Of a DNA stretch of 64,000 nt, positions 8,814 through 19,527 are shown in pieces. A program made the position numbers and the translations under genes. Below the pieces are notes generated by a model. It was not told the origin of the DNA, ran no database searches, and saw only the letters and a program-made list of their open reading frames with translations. Positions within the stretch are counted from its first letter, which is position 1. Each line of letters starts with the position of its first letter. The stretch comes from Dickeya fangzhongdai (GTDB lineage: Bacteria; Pseudomonadota; Gammaproteobacteria; Enterobacterales; Enterobacteriaceae): NCBI RefSeq assembly GCF_002812485.1, contig NZ_CP025003.1, forward strand, positions 4,402,001 to 4,466,000. The letters run 5' to 3'.

Positions 8814-10406
8814 ATGTTAGAAAAAATCAAAATAAAAAATGGGCTTTACTGCGTTATCGCCGTATTTGTGCTGCTATTACTTTCTGTTTGCACGTTCAGT
8901 CTGTATTCCTCCATGCAAAGCAACCTGTCTATCCGCAAGGTCAGCAGCATCGAGGGAGAACAGCTTATCCCGCTTTATTCCGCCTATTCGGAAATGCTGA
9001 ATGCCCGGCTGGCCGGCATTAACGTCGCGTTGGCCATTGAGAGCAAAAAGGATGACGCCACCATTCAGGCCGGTCTTGAACGGCTGAACGGCTACATCAC
9101 TTCCGCCAACAGCACCATGTCGGAACTGCGCGGTATTCCGGCGCTGACGTCGCAAGGCCGGGCGCTGCGCGGTGAAATCGACGACGCCTTCAATGACTAC
9201 ATGAACAACGCCGTCGCTCCTATGCTCACGGCGCTGCGCGACCGAAACGTTGATCGGTTCTACACGACGCTGGTGCCCGATGCGCTGGAAAAAGGCGCGA
9301 CCTTCCGCCAGAAGCTGACGCAGTTTGTCACCTTCGCCAAAGGTATCGGGCATGAAGAGATCGCGCATGCGGACGGCTTCTATCAGCAGACATTAACTAT
9401 CCTGATTTCCACGCTGATAGTGGTGCTGTTCATCAGTCTGTTCACTCTGAAATTCATTCGCACCGTGGTGCTGACGCCGATGCAGAAAGTCAGAACCTAT
9501 TTCGGCATGATGGAACGAGGCGTGCTGACGCTGGATATTCCTCCTCAGCACAATACCGAGATGGGTGGGCTGATGGTTTCGCTGAAAGACATGCAGCAGG
9601 CATTCCGCAAAATCGTGCTGGATGTCAGAGACTCGGCCGGTTCCGTGGCGGCCGGCGCGGAACAAATCTCCGCCGCCAACCGGGATTTCGCCGCCCGTAC
9701 CGAAGCGCAGGCGTCATCCGTCGAACAAACCGCCGCCAGCATGGAGCAGATCACCGCGTCGGTGCAGGAAAACACCGCCAACACCGGCAAAGCCATGACA
9801 CTGACCAACTCCGTGGCGGCGCTGGCGGAAAAAAATGCCAGCAACTTTAGCCAGATGATCGAACGCATCCAGCACATCGCCGACAGCTCCAACAAGATCA
9901 ACGATATCATCAGCATCATGGACGGCATCGCCTTCCAGACCAACATTCTGGCGCTTAACGCGGCGGTGGAAGCCGCCCGCGCGGGCGAAGCCGGTAAAGG
10001 CTTTGCGGTCGTGGCGTCTGAAGTGCGCAGTCTGGCGCAGCGCAGCGCCGGGTCGGCACGCGAAATCAAAGAGTTGATCGAAAAAACGGCCAATGAAATC
10101 GCCCAGGGCGAAAAAGTCGCGTCGCTCTCCACCCAGGATATGGCGCGGCTGATGGACGAGATCAAACGCGTGAATGAATTCATGGCGGATATCTCGATGG
10201 CCTCATCAGAGCAAGCCAAAGGCATCGAACAGGTTAACACCGCCATCACCCTGCTTGAGCAATCCTCCCAGCAAAACGCGGCACTGGTCGAAGAGTCCGC
10301 CTCCGCCAGCTCCTCGCTGCACGAACAGGCGAAAAATCTGGACGACACCATGACGTTTTTCAATCTGAACGACAGTAACCCGCTGGCTATCGCCGCGCCG
10401 CGTTGA
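8814..10406 (+). CDS. Methyl-accepting chemotaxis protein
   Basis: 530 residues. Membrane helices lie at about 11-32 and 189-212, around a periplasmic four-helix Tar-like sensing domain. They are followed by a HAMP region and a long cytoplasmic signalling coiled coil. The hairpin tip is present: [20 protein letters not shown] and then [13 protein letters not shown], which binds CheA/CheW. The C terminus (NPLAIAAPR) lacks the NWETF-type tether for CheR/CheB, so adaptation probably relies on other receptors. AAGGAG precedes the ATG. The ligand cannot be read from sequence. It is divergent from nifE and lies between nifENX and nifHDKTY, where classical nif clusters have nothing. Confidence 0.95.
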   Translation: MLEKIKIKNGLYCVIAVFVLLLLSVCTFSLYSSMQSNLSIRKVSSIEGEQLIPLYSAYSEMLNARLAGINVALAIESKKDDATIQAGLERLNGYITSANSTMSELRGIPALTSQGRALRGEIDDAFNDYMNNAVAPMLTALRDRNVDRFYTTLVPDALEKGATFRQKLTQFVTFAKGIGHEEIAHADGFYQQTLTILISTLIVVLFISLFTLKFIRTVVLTPMQKVRTYFGMMERGVLTLDIPPQHNTEMGGLMVSLKDMQQAFRKIVLDVRDSAGSVAAGAEQISAANRDFAARTEAQASSVEQTAASMEQITASVQENTANTGKAMTLTNSVAALAEKNASNFSQMIERIQHIADSSNKINDIISIMDGIAFQTNILALNAAVEAARAGEAGKGFAVVASEVRSLAQRSAGSAREIKELIEKTANEIAQGEKVASLSTQDMARLMDEIKRVNEFMADISMASSEQAKGIEQVNTAITLLEQSSQQNAALVEESASASSSLHEQAKNLDDTMTFFNLNDSNPLAIAAPR

Positions 10407-10436
10407 TGCTTTCCGGCAGCAACCGCCGCCCCTTGG

Positions 10437-10467
10437 TCAGCCCGCCATCAACGGCGGGCTGATTTTT
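10437..10467 (+). terminator. Rho-independent terminator of the chemoreceptor gene
   Basis: TCAGCCCGCC/GGCGGGCTGA with a 6-base loop is followed by TTTTTCT, about 30 bases after the stop codon. Confidence 0.9.
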
Positions 10468-10643
10468 CTCAATATTGCGCAGGCAGAAACAGCCGCTCAC
10501 ACCAATCAGCGCGCTTGTTACACCCGGCACGCGATCTTTTACATCCAGCGACGATAATAGACGGTGTCCCGCCATAAGGCGTGACACCGCCCAACGTTGA
10601 AGAAGGCTACCTCTTACCCGCAACGGCTTTATCAGGAGGCATC

Positions 10644-11042
10644 ATGGCGCTCAAGCCTGTCCGAACCGGCATTATCCCTATGAGATCGTTGTTATCCGGG
10701 ACATTTTTGTTATGCGGTACGTTGCTGTTGTCCGGCTGCCCCCGCACGTCGGAATGGCCTGATAGCGGCGCCGGTACGCCGCCGGCCAACCAGCCGGTGC
10801 CCTACGGCCAATGCGACAAAGTCGGCACCTACGACATCCGTTTCGATCGCTTCGACGAAACCGCCCAGCAGATCGCCCACGCCACCGGCTGCGGCATCAT
10901 CACCGACACCAGCAAAACCGGCGCGGTGCGCCCTCACCCGGTTATCGGCACGATGACCATCCGTCAGGCGGTGCAAACGGCGATCGCCGGCACCCGATTG
11001 CGGATCACGCATCAGGACGGAGAGAGCATAACGGTGGAGTGA
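10644..11042 (+). CDS. STN-domain lipoprotein
   Basis: 132 residues starting at an ATG preceded by AGGAGG. A signal sequence ends in LLLSGC, a lipobox, so the mature protein is probably an outer- or inner-membrane lipoprotein. The C-terminal 70 residues (YDIRFDRFDETAQQIAHATG...GTMTIRQAVQTAIAGTRLRI) fit the STN (secretin/TonB short N-terminal) domain. That domain normally fronts secretins and TonB-dependent transducers, but here it stands alone with no secretin following. Its role is unknown. It is convergent with hipA, leaving only 11 bases between the genes. Confidence 0.75.
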   Translation: MALKPVRTGIIPMRSLLSGTFLLCGTLLLSGCPRTSEWPDSGAGTPPANQPVPYGQCDKVGTYDIRFDRFDETAQQIAHATGCGIITDTSKTGAVRPHPVIGTMTIRQAVQTAIAGTRLRITHQDGESITVE

Positions 11043-11053
11043 TAACACGGAAC

Positions 11054-12265
11054 TTAATTGAATTTTTTCTTTTTATCATGACGATACGGCTTCACGCTGT
11101 AAGTCGGCGTCATGACTGTCGATACCGCGTGTTTAATTGACGTTTTTAATCCTTTAAACACGCTGACTTCATTTGAAATATCCAGATAATCACTGATCCC
11201 CTGAGCCAGGGACTCAATAATAGTTTGGGCGTCACGAATACGGAAAGTAGGCGACTCCGCCAGTTTCAGCAGGCAGGCTTTATCCGGAAACACCTTACTG
11301 TTTGCCATCTTGAGCGCCATCTTATTATCAATAGCGTCATAAATCAGGGTGTGGGTGATATCAAACGGTGGAGAAACAAATATCCGTTTCATGTCGGGCG
11401 TATATTGCAAAGCAAAATTTTTCAGATGCGCATCGCCATTACCGATCAGACAATTAAACACAATGTACCGATACATTCTGGATACTTCATCATAACTACC
11501 GGTGTAAAGATGCGTTGCTTTCAACAATGTCTCATAGCTGCCGCTATATTTCGCATCAGGATTGTTGGGTTTCTTCAACAATGTGGTGAAATCTTCATAC
11601 CCCAATCGCTGCCCTTCTGGTTTGTCGAAACGCGCGACGATGAAGGTTTCGAGATTCTCCGACAACCAGGTTTCAGGCGGTTCCAGACCGCAATACCTCG
11701 CCGCGCCCATACATACAAACTCATTAACCGTCAGTAATGGAAATAGCTCGTCAAACGATTTAACGATAAGCGCTTTCTGTTCCACCGTCCTGCCTGCTTC
11801 AGGCAAGCTGACCTTGGGCTGCACGCCAGCCAGCGTATTACGTAAATAATATTTTTCCAGCAATTGGGGAAACAACGGCTCCGATCCCTGATAATGCAAA
11901 ATCTCGGATAACGAGATATTTTCAGTTTCAGGAAAATGCAAATCGCTTTGGTAATCCAGCATGCCGATACCATGTTCTCCCTGCAATGCAAGCAGATACA
12001 TATCATTAACCCGCGCATAACGGGCCAGTTTTTCCGCGATGTAGCGTCGGTTAAATCCCTCAGGCAAGTTTTGCGCGAAAACAGGATGCAGGGCGCCGGA
12101 TACATAGCCATCCAGCGTAGAGTTGGTCATGGTTAACGATACATGGCGCTGAACCTGAGTGGGCTGGTAATGATGAACCGAGCCATGCGTTAGCACGCCC
12201 AATGGCTGACCTGACGAGCACACGGTAATCTTATCGATTTTTCTGGGTAGTTGCTCCAGCACCAT
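11054..12265 (-). CDS. hipA: HipA-family serine/threonine kinase toxin
   Basis: 403 residues. HipA toxins phosphorylate targets such as glutamyl-tRNA synthetase and stop growth. Visible family features are the N-terminal subdomain, the phosphate-binding loop AGVQPKVSL, the catalytic stretch IGNGDAHLKNFAL and the metal-binding PPFDITHTL. HipB precedes it with a one-base TAATG overlap, giving a toxin-antitoxin operon. The true target is unknown. Confidence 0.88.
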   Translation of the reverse strand: MVLEQLPRKIDKITVCSSGQPLGVLTHGSVHHYQPTQVQRHVSLTMTNSTLDGYVSGALHPVFAQNLPEGFNRRYIAEKLARYARVNDMYLLALQGEHGIGMLDYQSDLHFPETENISLSEILHYQGSEPLFPQLLEKYYLRNTLAGVQPKVSLPEAGRTVEQKALIVKSFDELFPLLTVNEFVCMGAARYCGLEPPETWLSENLETFIVARFDKPEGQRLGYEDFTTLLKKPNNPDAKYSGSYETLLKATHLYTGSYDEVSRMYRYIVFNCLIGNGDAHLKNFALQYTPDMKRIFVSPPFDITHTLIYDAIDNKMALKMANSKVFPDKACLLKLAESPTFRIRDAQTIIESLAQGISDYLDISNEVSVFKGLKTSIKHAVSTVMTPTYSVKPYRHDKKKKFN

Positions 12266-12522
12266 TACTCATCCTCCGCAAAGAGCTTGTCGACCTCATC
12301 CCAGCCTGGCAGCCGATGCTGCTTCATCACCAACTCAAGCTGTAAACCGACCGCATCCAGATACCGTTCAAAAATATCCAGCGAGCCAGTAAACCGGCCG
12401 TTCTCAATCTCGGATAGCGTGGTTTTGTTAATCCCCGTTTGCTCCGCCAATTGTCTTTGTGTTAGCCCGCGCGCCTTACGGGTACTGGCTATCGTTTTCC
12501 CCATACTCTCTCTGCTTGCCAT
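12265..12522 (-). CDS. hipB: HipB-type antitoxin and repressor
   Basis: A small helix-turn-helix protein, about 85 residues with this start. It has an XRE-type motif (RKARGLTQRQLAEQTGINKTTLSEIENG). It should neutralise HipA and repress the operon. In-frame codons continue upstream to 12678, but they run through the two operator palindromes and give a non-protein-like sequence, so a later start is preferred. The ATG at 12504 is an alternative. It overlaps hipA by one base. Confidence 0.85.
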   Translation of the reverse strand: MASRESMGKTIASTRKARGLTQRQLAEQTGINKTTLSEIENGRFTGSLDIFERYLDAVGLQLELVMKQHRLPGWDEVDKLFAEDE

Positions 12523-12576
12523 GCTCGCCGCCGTCAACGTGATGCCATCGCCTATCAAAAGAATACCACCGAAAAA

Positions 12577-12594
12577 GTTAGCCATATAGCTAAC
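12577..12594. promoter_or_regulatory. Operator palindrome 1 of hipBA
   Basis: GTTAGC-CATATA-GCTAAC is a perfect 6-bp inverted repeat upstream of hipB. A second copy lies 39 bases away. Paired palindromes before a hipB gene are the expected autoregulatory operators. Confidence 0.8.
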
Positions 12595-12615
12595 AAGTGA
12601 AATAAAATACAAAAA

Positions 12616-12633
12616 GTTAGCCATACGGCTAAC
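12616..12633. promoter_or_regulatory. Operator palindrome 2 of hipBA
   Basis: GTTAGC-CATACG-GCTAAC has the same half-sites as the copy at 12577-12594. The 39-base centre-to-centre spacing is close to four helical turns and would allow cooperative binding of two dimers on one face. Confidence 0.8.
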
Positions 12634-12723
12634 CTTTATCAAAAAATAGACGTCAACCATCAACGATGATGGCACCAATCAACGGCGACACGATGCAGAA
12701 CAACGGACGCCAGCCATCAGGGA

Positions 12724-12749
12724 AAGCATACCAACGCACTGGTATGCTT
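12724..12749 (-). terminator. Terminator after nifHDKTY
   Basis: AAGCATACCA/TGGTATGCTT with a 6-base loop starts 8 bases beyond the nifY stop. The T-run is short on the minus strand, and TTTT follows on the plus strand, so it may work in both directions. Confidence 0.65.
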
Positions 12750-12757
12750 TTAGGATA

Positions 12758-13420
12758 TCAAAACACCCTATCCTCCAGCGGGTTGCCCTTTTCCAGCCGC
12801 TTGGCGAGCCACGGCGGCAGCGTGCCGGCCAGCAGGGTTTGCAGCGCGTCGCGCTGGGGTTGAATCCGGGTGCCGGGCGCGACCTTGACCGGGTGGATGT
12901 TGTGGCGAATGATGCGCGCCGCCGCCGGGCCGCCAATCGCCTCGCAGAACAGCAAGTGGCAGTCGTTCAGCAGCGCCGAACGCACTTCATTGCCTTCCTG
13001 CTCGCCGCCGGCAGGCTGATAGCGGCGCAGGTCGTGCAGCCAGGAACCGTCCTGATCGAACGCGTAGATAAAAAACAGCCGACACTGACCGAAATGGCCG
13101 TTAATGGTCAGCCCATCCTGCGAGGCGAACGCCGCCAGCAGTTCCGGCCTGCGTCGGGAAGGCGCCGCGACAGCCAGGTGCGGCGGCAGCGCGCCGCGCA
13201 GGCAGTCCATCACCGAGCGCCAACGCGCCGGGGTCATGGCGTCGGCATCAATCGGGAAACGCGCCGCCAGTTCCGCCTGCGTCAGCGACGCCAGCCGGTC
13301 CGCATCCAGCGACGCTTCATCGCCGTCGCCAAGCCAGCCCAGCAGCCGTGGCGGCGGCAGCTCCGGCAGGCACTGGATCAGCGCGAACAGGCGCCAGAAC
13401 AACACATCATCATCAGACAT
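12758..13420 (-). CDS. nifY: Nitrogenase accessory protein NifY
   Basis: 220 residues. NifY binds apo-dinitrogenase and FeMo-cofactor before insertion of the cofactor. The stretches LLAAFASQDGLTINGHFGQC and GGPAAARIIRHNIHP are the dinitrogenase-iron-molybdenum-cofactor binding domain shared with NifX. The N terminus and the C terminus (PPWLAKRLEKGNPLEDRVF) match enteric NifY. It is the last gene of the nifHDKTY unit. Confidence 0.94.
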   Translation of the reverse strand: MSDDDVLFWRLFALIQCLPELPPPRLLGWLGDGDEASLDADRLASLTQAELAARFPIDADAMTPARWRSVMDCLRGALPPHLAVAAPSRRRPELLAAFASQDGLTINGHFGQCRLFFIYAFDQDGSWLHDLRRYQPAGGEQEGNEVRSALLNDCHLLFCEAIGGPAAARIIRHNIHPVKVAPGTRIQPQRDALQTLLAGTLPPWLAKRLEKGNPLEDRVF

Positions 13421-13432
13421 GCTCCTTTCTCC

Positions 13433-13651
13433 TTATCCGAGCTCAGCACGGCTGGCCCGCAGGCTGACCGGGAACACGGGTTTCGCGTCCTGAGGATTGA
13501 CGTAATAACACTTGCCGCCTTCCAGCTCGACGCGTCCGCCCCAGTAATCGTGCCGATCAAACTCCATGCCCGTTACTTTGGCTTCCAGGTCCAGCTTGGC
13601 GACGTAGCAGTACAGTTGTGCGTTGCGTTCACGAAAAATCACCACCGGCAT
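13433..13651 (-). CDS. nifT: NifT/FixU family protein
   Basis: 72 residues, starting MPVVIFRER, followed by the WGGRVELEGGKCYYVNP core typical of NifT. AAGGAG precedes the ATG. Its biochemical role is not established; it is conserved next to nifK in many diazotrophs. Confidence 0.92.
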   Translation of the reverse strand: MPVVIFRERNAQLYCYVAKLDLEAKVTGMEFDRHDYWGGRVELEGGKCYYVNPQDAKPVFPVSLRASRAELG

Positions 13652-13751
13652 CGGTTTCTCCTTAACGGAACAGGACAGCCCGGACAACGCCGGGCGCCTG
13701 ATAGTGGAAGAAGGTTGCAGCCCTCCCTGTTCACAGGGAAACGCCGCCACC

Positions 13752-15320
13752 TCAGCGGATCAGATCGAAGTTGTAATCGGTCTTGCCGAGCGTCATGGTG
13801 TCGTGATCCAGTTTCTCCAGCACCGCATTCACCAGCGTGGTGAGGATCGACATCGCTCCCTCGTAACCCCAGGTGGTCTGGCGATGCAGGTGGTGACGGT
13901 CGAACAGCGGGAAGCCGAGCCGGATCAACGGCACTTCAAACTGTTCGCCCTTCGCCAGCGTGTCGCGCTGAATGAACTTGCCGTAGGAGTTGCCGATCAT
14001 GAAATCCGGTTTGTTGGTAAACATCAGCGAGCGGAAGTGCCACAGGTCGCAGTTGATGTACACCTCGCTGTCCTGACCATAGGGCGACGCTTCCAGTAGT
14101 TTCTTCATCGCCTTTTGCCAGCGTTTGTTGCCGTTGTGGCACAGGATCACCGTCGGTTCGCAGCCCAGCTCCAGCAAAAACTGGGTTAACCCCATGACAA
14201 AATCCGGATCGCCGTACAGGCCGAAGCGCTTGCCGTGCAGCCAGGTGTGGGAGTCGAGCATCATGTCCACCAGCCGGCCGCGCTCCAGCGTTAGCGCCTC
14301 ACCAATCGGTTTACCGGTCAGTTCGCTGACCGTCATCAGTAGTTTGTCGGTGGCGGCCAGGCCGATCGGCACCGGCACCTCGGTGGCGGGCTGGCCCCAT
14401 TCGTCGTGCACCATTTTTTTGGTCTTCACCAGATGCCACGGCTGCAGCAGCAGCGTATCGATGGCGTTCGGCGCGTCGCGCATCTCCTGCTGGCTGGTGC
14501 CGCCGGCGTACATACGGTAGTGACCGTCGGCCGGGGTATCCAGCACCTCGGACGGATCCGACAACAGGCTGCACGGCACTTCCATCTGCGCCATCATCCG
14601 TTTTATCACCCGGTAGTTGCCGAGGTAGGTTTCAAACCCGGTAACCAGATTCAGCCGCGCCAGCGAGCCGGGCTGATGGTTTTTCCCTTCGCCGGTGGTG
14701 AAAGTGCGGGCGAAACCTTCGAACATGTTGTCCCAGCCGGTGATGTGGCTGCCGATAAAACTCGGGGTGTGGGCGTATGGAATCGGCATGTCCGCGGCGA
14801 CAAATCCATCTTTCTTGGCGTTGGCGATAAAGGCCTGTAAGTCATCGCCGATCACCTCCGCCATGCAGGTGGTGGAGACGGCGATCATTTCCGGCTGGTA
14901 CAACGCGCTGGCGTTCTGCAAGCCGCTGTTCATATTGTTATTGCCGCCGAATACCGCGGCATCTTCGGTCATCGAGTCGGAAACGCAGGCGATCGGCTCT
15001 TTAAAGTGACGATTAAAGTAGGTACGAAAATAGGCCACGCACCCCTGCGAACCGTGTACGTAAGGCAGGGTGTTGGCAAACCCGAGCGCGCACAGCACCG
15101 CGCCCAGCGGCTGGCAGGCTTTCGCCGGGTCGATGGTCAGCGCTTCACGCTGGAAATTCAGTTCCTGGTACTCTTGAGTGGTGGTCCACTCGAAGACGTC
15201 GCGCACGCGCTGTTCGTCGTGGGCTTCCTCCATACCGCGCTTGTTGCGAAACAGCGTCTGGTATTCCTCCTGCTCGAACAACGGGTAGCAGGGCTGGGTT
15301 TTTTCAGCAGTTTGACTCAT
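13752..15320 (-). CDS. nifK: Nitrogenase MoFe protein beta subunit NifK
   Basis: 522 residues. With NifD it makes the alpha2beta2 dinitrogenase. The P-cluster ligands Cys69, Cys94 and Cys152 are in their expected contexts (KACQPLGA, GSQGCVAYFR, STTCMAEVIGDD). The ATG at 15320 has GGAGGAGA upstream and matches the usual enteric N terminus (MSQTAEK). It follows nifD after an 87-base gap. Confidence 0.98.
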   Translation of the reverse strand: MSQTAEKTQPCYPLFEQEEYQTLFRNKRGMEEAHDEQRVRDVFEWTTTQEYQELNFQREALTIDPAKACQPLGAVLCALGFANTLPYVHGSQGCVAYFRTYFNRHFKEPIACVSDSMTEDAAVFGGNNNMNSGLQNASALYQPEMIAVSTTCMAEVIGDDLQAFIANAKKDGFVAADMPIPYAHTPSFIGSHITGWDNMFEGFARTFTTGEGKNHQPGSLARLNLVTGFETYLGNYRVIKRMMAQMEVPCSLLSDPSEVLDTPADGHYRMYAGGTSQQEMRDAPNAIDTLLLQPWHLVKTKKMVHDEWGQPATEVPVPIGLAATDKLLMTVSELTGKPIGEALTLERGRLVDMMLDSHTWLHGKRFGLYGDPDFVMGLTQFLLELGCEPTVILCHNGNKRWQKAMKKLLEASPYGQDSEVYINCDLWHFRSLMFTNKPDFMIGNSYGKFIQRDTLAKGEQFEVPLIRLGFPLFDRHHLHRQTTWGYEGAMSILTTLVNAVLEKLDHDTMTLGKTDYNFDLIR

Positions 15321-15407
15321 GGTTTTCTCCTCCCGCGCCACTAATCGGTGAACTGACGGGATATCAGGCTGGTTTTATAAACAATCATCGTTGATAAATC
15401 ATCATCA

Positions 15408-16856
15408 TCAGGCGGACTTCAGCCACGGGGCGGTTAATTCGCTCCAACTGGGGTTATTGAGCGTCATGTCCATATCGCGGGCGAAGATGGCGAAGCCGTC
15501 ATAGCCGTGGTACGGACCGGAGTAATCCCAGGAGTGCATCTGACGGAACGGCACCCCCATTTTCTGGAAGATGTACTTTTCCTTGATGCCGGAGCCGATC
15601 AGGTCCGGTTTCAGCGCCTTAACGAAGGCTTCCAGCTCGTAGCTGCTGGCGTCGTCGAACATCAGCGTGCCTTCCTTCAGCTCCGGCAAGGTGCGGTCGT
15701 AATCGTCGTTATGACCGAATTCATAACCGGTGCCGATGATCTCCATGCCGAGGTCTTCATACGCGCCGATGATGTGGCGCGGCCGCAGCCCGCCGAGGTA
15801 CAGCAGCACCTTGCGCCCTTCCAGCCGCGGGCGGTATTTGGCGATTACCGCGTCGGTTTGGGCCTGATAGCGGGCAATCACCGCCTCGGCGTTGTTCTGG
15901 ATGGTTTCATCGAACTGCGCGGCGATTTTGCGCAGCGACTCGGCGATTTTGGTGGGACCGAAGAAGTTGTATTCCATCCACGGAATGCCGTGTTTTTCCT
16001 CCATGTGACGCGAGATGTAGTTCATCGACCGGTAGCAATGCACCAGATTCAGCTTCACATGCGGGGTGTTTTCCATCTCCACCAGCGTGCCGTCGCCGGA
16101 CCACTGCGCCACCACCCGCAGCCCCATCTCTTCCAGCAGAATGCGCGAGGCCCAGGCGTCGCCGCCGATGTTGTAGTCGCCGATGATCGCCACGTCGTAC
16201 GGCGTGGATTCGAACGGTTTGCCGTCGCGGTTATCCAGCACCCAGTCGCGGATCACGTCGTTGGCGATGTGGTGCCCGAGCGATTGCGACACGCCGCGAA
16301 ACCCTTCACAGCGTACCGGCACCACCGGTTTGCCGATGGCTTTGCGGCTGGCGTTGGCGACCGCTTCGATGTCGTCGCCAATCAGCCCCACCGGGCACTC
16401 CGACTGAATGGAAATGCCCTTGGTCAGCGGGAACAGCTGTTCCAGTTCCTCAATCAGTTTGGTGAGTTTTTTATCGCCGCCGAACACGATGTCTTTTTCC
16501 TGAAAATCAGAGGTGAAATTCAGGGTGCCGAAACTGTTCACGCCGCTGACGCCGGTGTAGTAATTGCGGCGTCCGGCGCGGGAATACTGCCCGCAGCCGA
16601 TCGGCCCGTGGGAAATATGGGCCATGTCCTTGATCGGGCCGAACACTACGCCTTTGGAACCGGCGTAGGCGCAGCCGCGAACGGTCATCACCCCCGGCTG
16701 GGATTTGCGGTTGGACACGATGCATTTGCCCACGCTGTCCATCGCCGGGTCGGTCACCATCATGTGTTTTTTGCGCTCTTTGCGCGCTTTTTCAGGGAAG
16801 ACCTCCAGCACTTCCTGGATGATCGCCTGATTGCGTTCACTCGTTGCGTTTGTCAT
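15408..16856 (-). CDS. nifD: Nitrogenase MoFe protein alpha subunit NifD
   Basis: 482 residues, full length. It holds the FeMo cofactor where N2 is reduced. P-cluster ligands Cys62, Cys88 and Cys154, cofactor ligands Cys274 and His441, and the functionally important His195 (SLGHHIAND) are all present. The enzyme therefore looks like an active molybdenum nitrogenase. Confidence 0.98.
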   Translation of the reverse strand: MTNATSERNQAIIQEVLEVFPEKARKERKKHMMVTDPAMDSVGKCIVSNRKSQPGVMTVRGCAYAGSKGVVFGPIKDMAHISHGPIGCGQYSRAGRRNYYTGVSGVNSFGTLNFTSDFQEKDIVFGGDKKLTKLIEELEQLFPLTKGISIQSECPVGLIGDDIEAVANASRKAIGKPVVPVRCEGFRGVSQSLGHHIANDVIRDWVLDNRDGKPFESTPYDVAIIGDYNIGGDAWASRILLEEMGLRVVAQWSGDGTLVEMENTPHVKLNLVHCYRSMNYISRHMEEKHGIPWMEYNFFGPTKIAESLRKIAAQFDETIQNNAEAVIARYQAQTDAVIAKYRPRLEGRKVLLYLGGLRPRHIIGAYEDLGMEIIGTGYEFGHNDDYDRTLPELKEGTLMFDDASSYELEAFVKALKPDLIGSGIKEKYIFQKMGVPFRQMHSWDYSGPYHGYDGFAIFARDMDMTLNNPSWSELTAPWLKSA

Positions 16857-16916
16857 TCCGGCTTTCCTTTATTCATCGCCAGACGCCCGCCCCCGCGGCC
16901 GCCGGCACAGGGTTCA

Positions 16917-17879
<963 letters not shown>

Positions 17880-17959
17880 TCAATTCATTGATTTACTTTG
17901 ATTTTTATAAAACGTCAGCCGCCACGGCGGCACAGAGACAAGACAATCGGCAGACCAAT

Positions 17960-17975
17960 TGTTGGAAAAGGGACA
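17960..17975. promoter_or_regulatory. NifA-type upstream activator site for nifH
   Basis: TGT-tggaaaaggg-ACA lies about 95 bases upstream of the -24 element. The rest of the 17,976-18,205 stretch has only the terminator of the next gene. Confidence 0.8.
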
Positions 17976-18100
17976 ATCAGGATAGCGTCTGAATGCGGTA
18001 TGCGGCCGGCAGCGCCGCCAATCGGCATGCAATCGGAATACGGTACGTTTTCTTAAACGCCGCCATAGTCGATGCGATAAAGAAGATGAATGAAAAGAAA

Positions 18101-18135
18101 AATAAAAAAACCACGTATGTTATCCAAACGTGGTT
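18101..18135 (-). terminator. Terminator of the 248-residue unknown gene
   Basis: AACCACGT/ACGTGGTT with an 11-base loop is followed on the minus strand by a long T-rich run. Confidence 0.8.
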
Positions 18136-18205
18136 ATTATTGAAGAATACATTTATACATATTTTATCTATGATTCTGAATTATATCTTCAGAAAAAAAC
18201 CATCG

Positions 18206-18952
18206 TTATGAAATTTTCTGTATAGAGATGGAGCCATCCTGGGTGGTATTAGCCGCGGATATCGGTGAATAAACCAGTTGGCTCGAAACACCGTAAAAAT
18301 TCTTGGTATAAGAATTCCCCGGATTCACCAGAATATCAAAATCCGCGCTGGCAATACCGCTACCGGAGGTGGCAATCACTTTGGTTCTTAATACCTCCTT
18401 GATTTCATTTGGCGTATTAACCGCAATAACATCAATACGATTGCCGGAGAAATACAGCCCCACCTGCCCGGTATTACCGGATTGAACGGTCAGTGCATAC
18501 CAGGCCAGCGGCGGGGTGGCGTACGAGCGGGAATAACCGTTAAAGTGTACGGCACGCCCATCCAGCGGAATTTCCTGATTCTGGATTTTACCCAGCGGAA
18601 AATAGAGACTGACCGCGTAGACATCAATGGACGATCCCTGCTGTTCCGTTTTCGGTACGGAAACCGTGATCTCGCTGGCATGGGTCACGCCGGGATTGAT
18701 GAGATAAGCCAGCCCGAGAGAAAAACCCTGGGACTGTACGGAATCAATCTGATAACTGGTCGGCGCCTGATTGTTATATACCACATTAAAACTGGTTGTA
18801 TTCCCGGTATTGTTATACGCCACAATGGCAACCGGCTGATTGGGTAAATTCGTGAATGTCACTGCATCCCCCGTACCTAATGTGGTACGGCTGCCGTCAT
18901 CAATACTTTTTTTCAACTGCACCGCATTCAGAGTTTCAACTGCAATAGCCAT
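18206..18952 (-). CDS. Unrecognised 248-residue protein between nifH and nifJ
   Basis: I do not recognise this family. It has no signal peptide, no cysteine and only one tryptophan. It is rich in Asn, Ser, Thr, Val and Tyr and reads as all-beta (TFTNLPNQPVAIVAYNN, EITVSVPKTEQQ, YALTVQSGNTGQVGLYFSG). Such composition suits an extracellular or lectin/toxin-like beta protein released without a Sec signal, but that is inference. It has its own terminator and an AT-rich upstream region, so it is a separate unit inserted between two divergent nif promoters. Nothing links it to nitrogen fixation except position. Confidence 0.75.
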   Translation of the reverse strand: MAIAVETLNAVQLKKSIDDGSRTTLGTGDAVTFTNLPNQPVAIVAYNNTGNTTSFNVVYNNQAPTSYQIDSVQSQGFSLGLAYLINPGVTHASEITVSVPKTEQQGSSIDVYAVSLYFPLGKIQNQEIPLDGRAVHFNGYSRSYATPPLAWYALTVQSGNTGQVGLYFSGNRIDVIAVNTPNEIKEVLRTKVIATSGSGIASADFDILVNPGNSYTKNFYGVSSQLVYSPISAANTTQDGSISIQKIS

Positions 18953-19303
18953 ATTCCGTTCCTCTTAATGAATAATATATTGGAGTGAAAGCGGTAATAT
19001 CACCGCCGTCTGATAACTGTAGGCAGTGAATATTTTCCTCTCAAGAAAATAGAATATGATATTTTCGTCAATACTAATCCATTAATGCCAATTGAATTAA
19101 TTAATTCATCGCATGCTCCATCCCCATTGATATATAGAGATATTTTTAAAACATCCACGCATATTATTTATAATAAAATAATTCAAAAGCGTATTTCTTA
19201 TTATCAGGCCACAAAATTTGATGGCGGCGACTCTATTATGCGCGCCGCCCTCGTCTGACGCCCGGCAACAGTAGCCACAAGTGCGGGACGCGGCACAACA
19301 CTT
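18953..19303. other. AT-rich intergenic region
   Basis: No gene is visible. The half next to 18952 is strongly AT-rich and should hold the promoter of the unknown gene. GC rises after about 19,200, where the nifJ control region begins. Confidence 0.5.
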
Positions 19304-19319
19304 TGTTGGCAGGCCGACA
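19304..19319. promoter_or_regulatory. NifA-type upstream activator site for nifJ
   Basis: TGT-tggcaggccg-ACA lies about 118 bases upstream of the nifJ -24 element. Confidence 0.72.
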
Positions 19320-19436
19320 GGATGTCGCAGTCCGTGTCTTGTTCCGCTCAATCACACCGGCGCCACATTGCCACAGCCGCGGCAGCAGCCATCGTAACCC
19401 TTTCAATCTCCTGCTTTTCCTTTATCAGGCGCTAAC

Positions 19437-19452
19437 TGGCATAAGCCGTGCT
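19437..19452 (+). promoter_or_regulatory. Sigma-54 promoter of nifJ
   Basis: TGGCATAAGCCGTGCT keeps the -24 GG and -12 GC at exact spacing, about 75 bases before the nifJ ATG. Confidence 0.8.
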
Positions 19453-19527
19453 AGGTCAGCCCATGACGGTGCGCCAGCCGGCAAAGCGTAGCTGGCGGCC
19501 TTCGACACCACAGAGAGGAACCCGTAC

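Noticed and set aside
12265..12678. Longer hipB starting at 12678
   Set aside because: The extra N-terminal codons read straight through both operator palindromes, so they are untranslated control DNA rather than protein.
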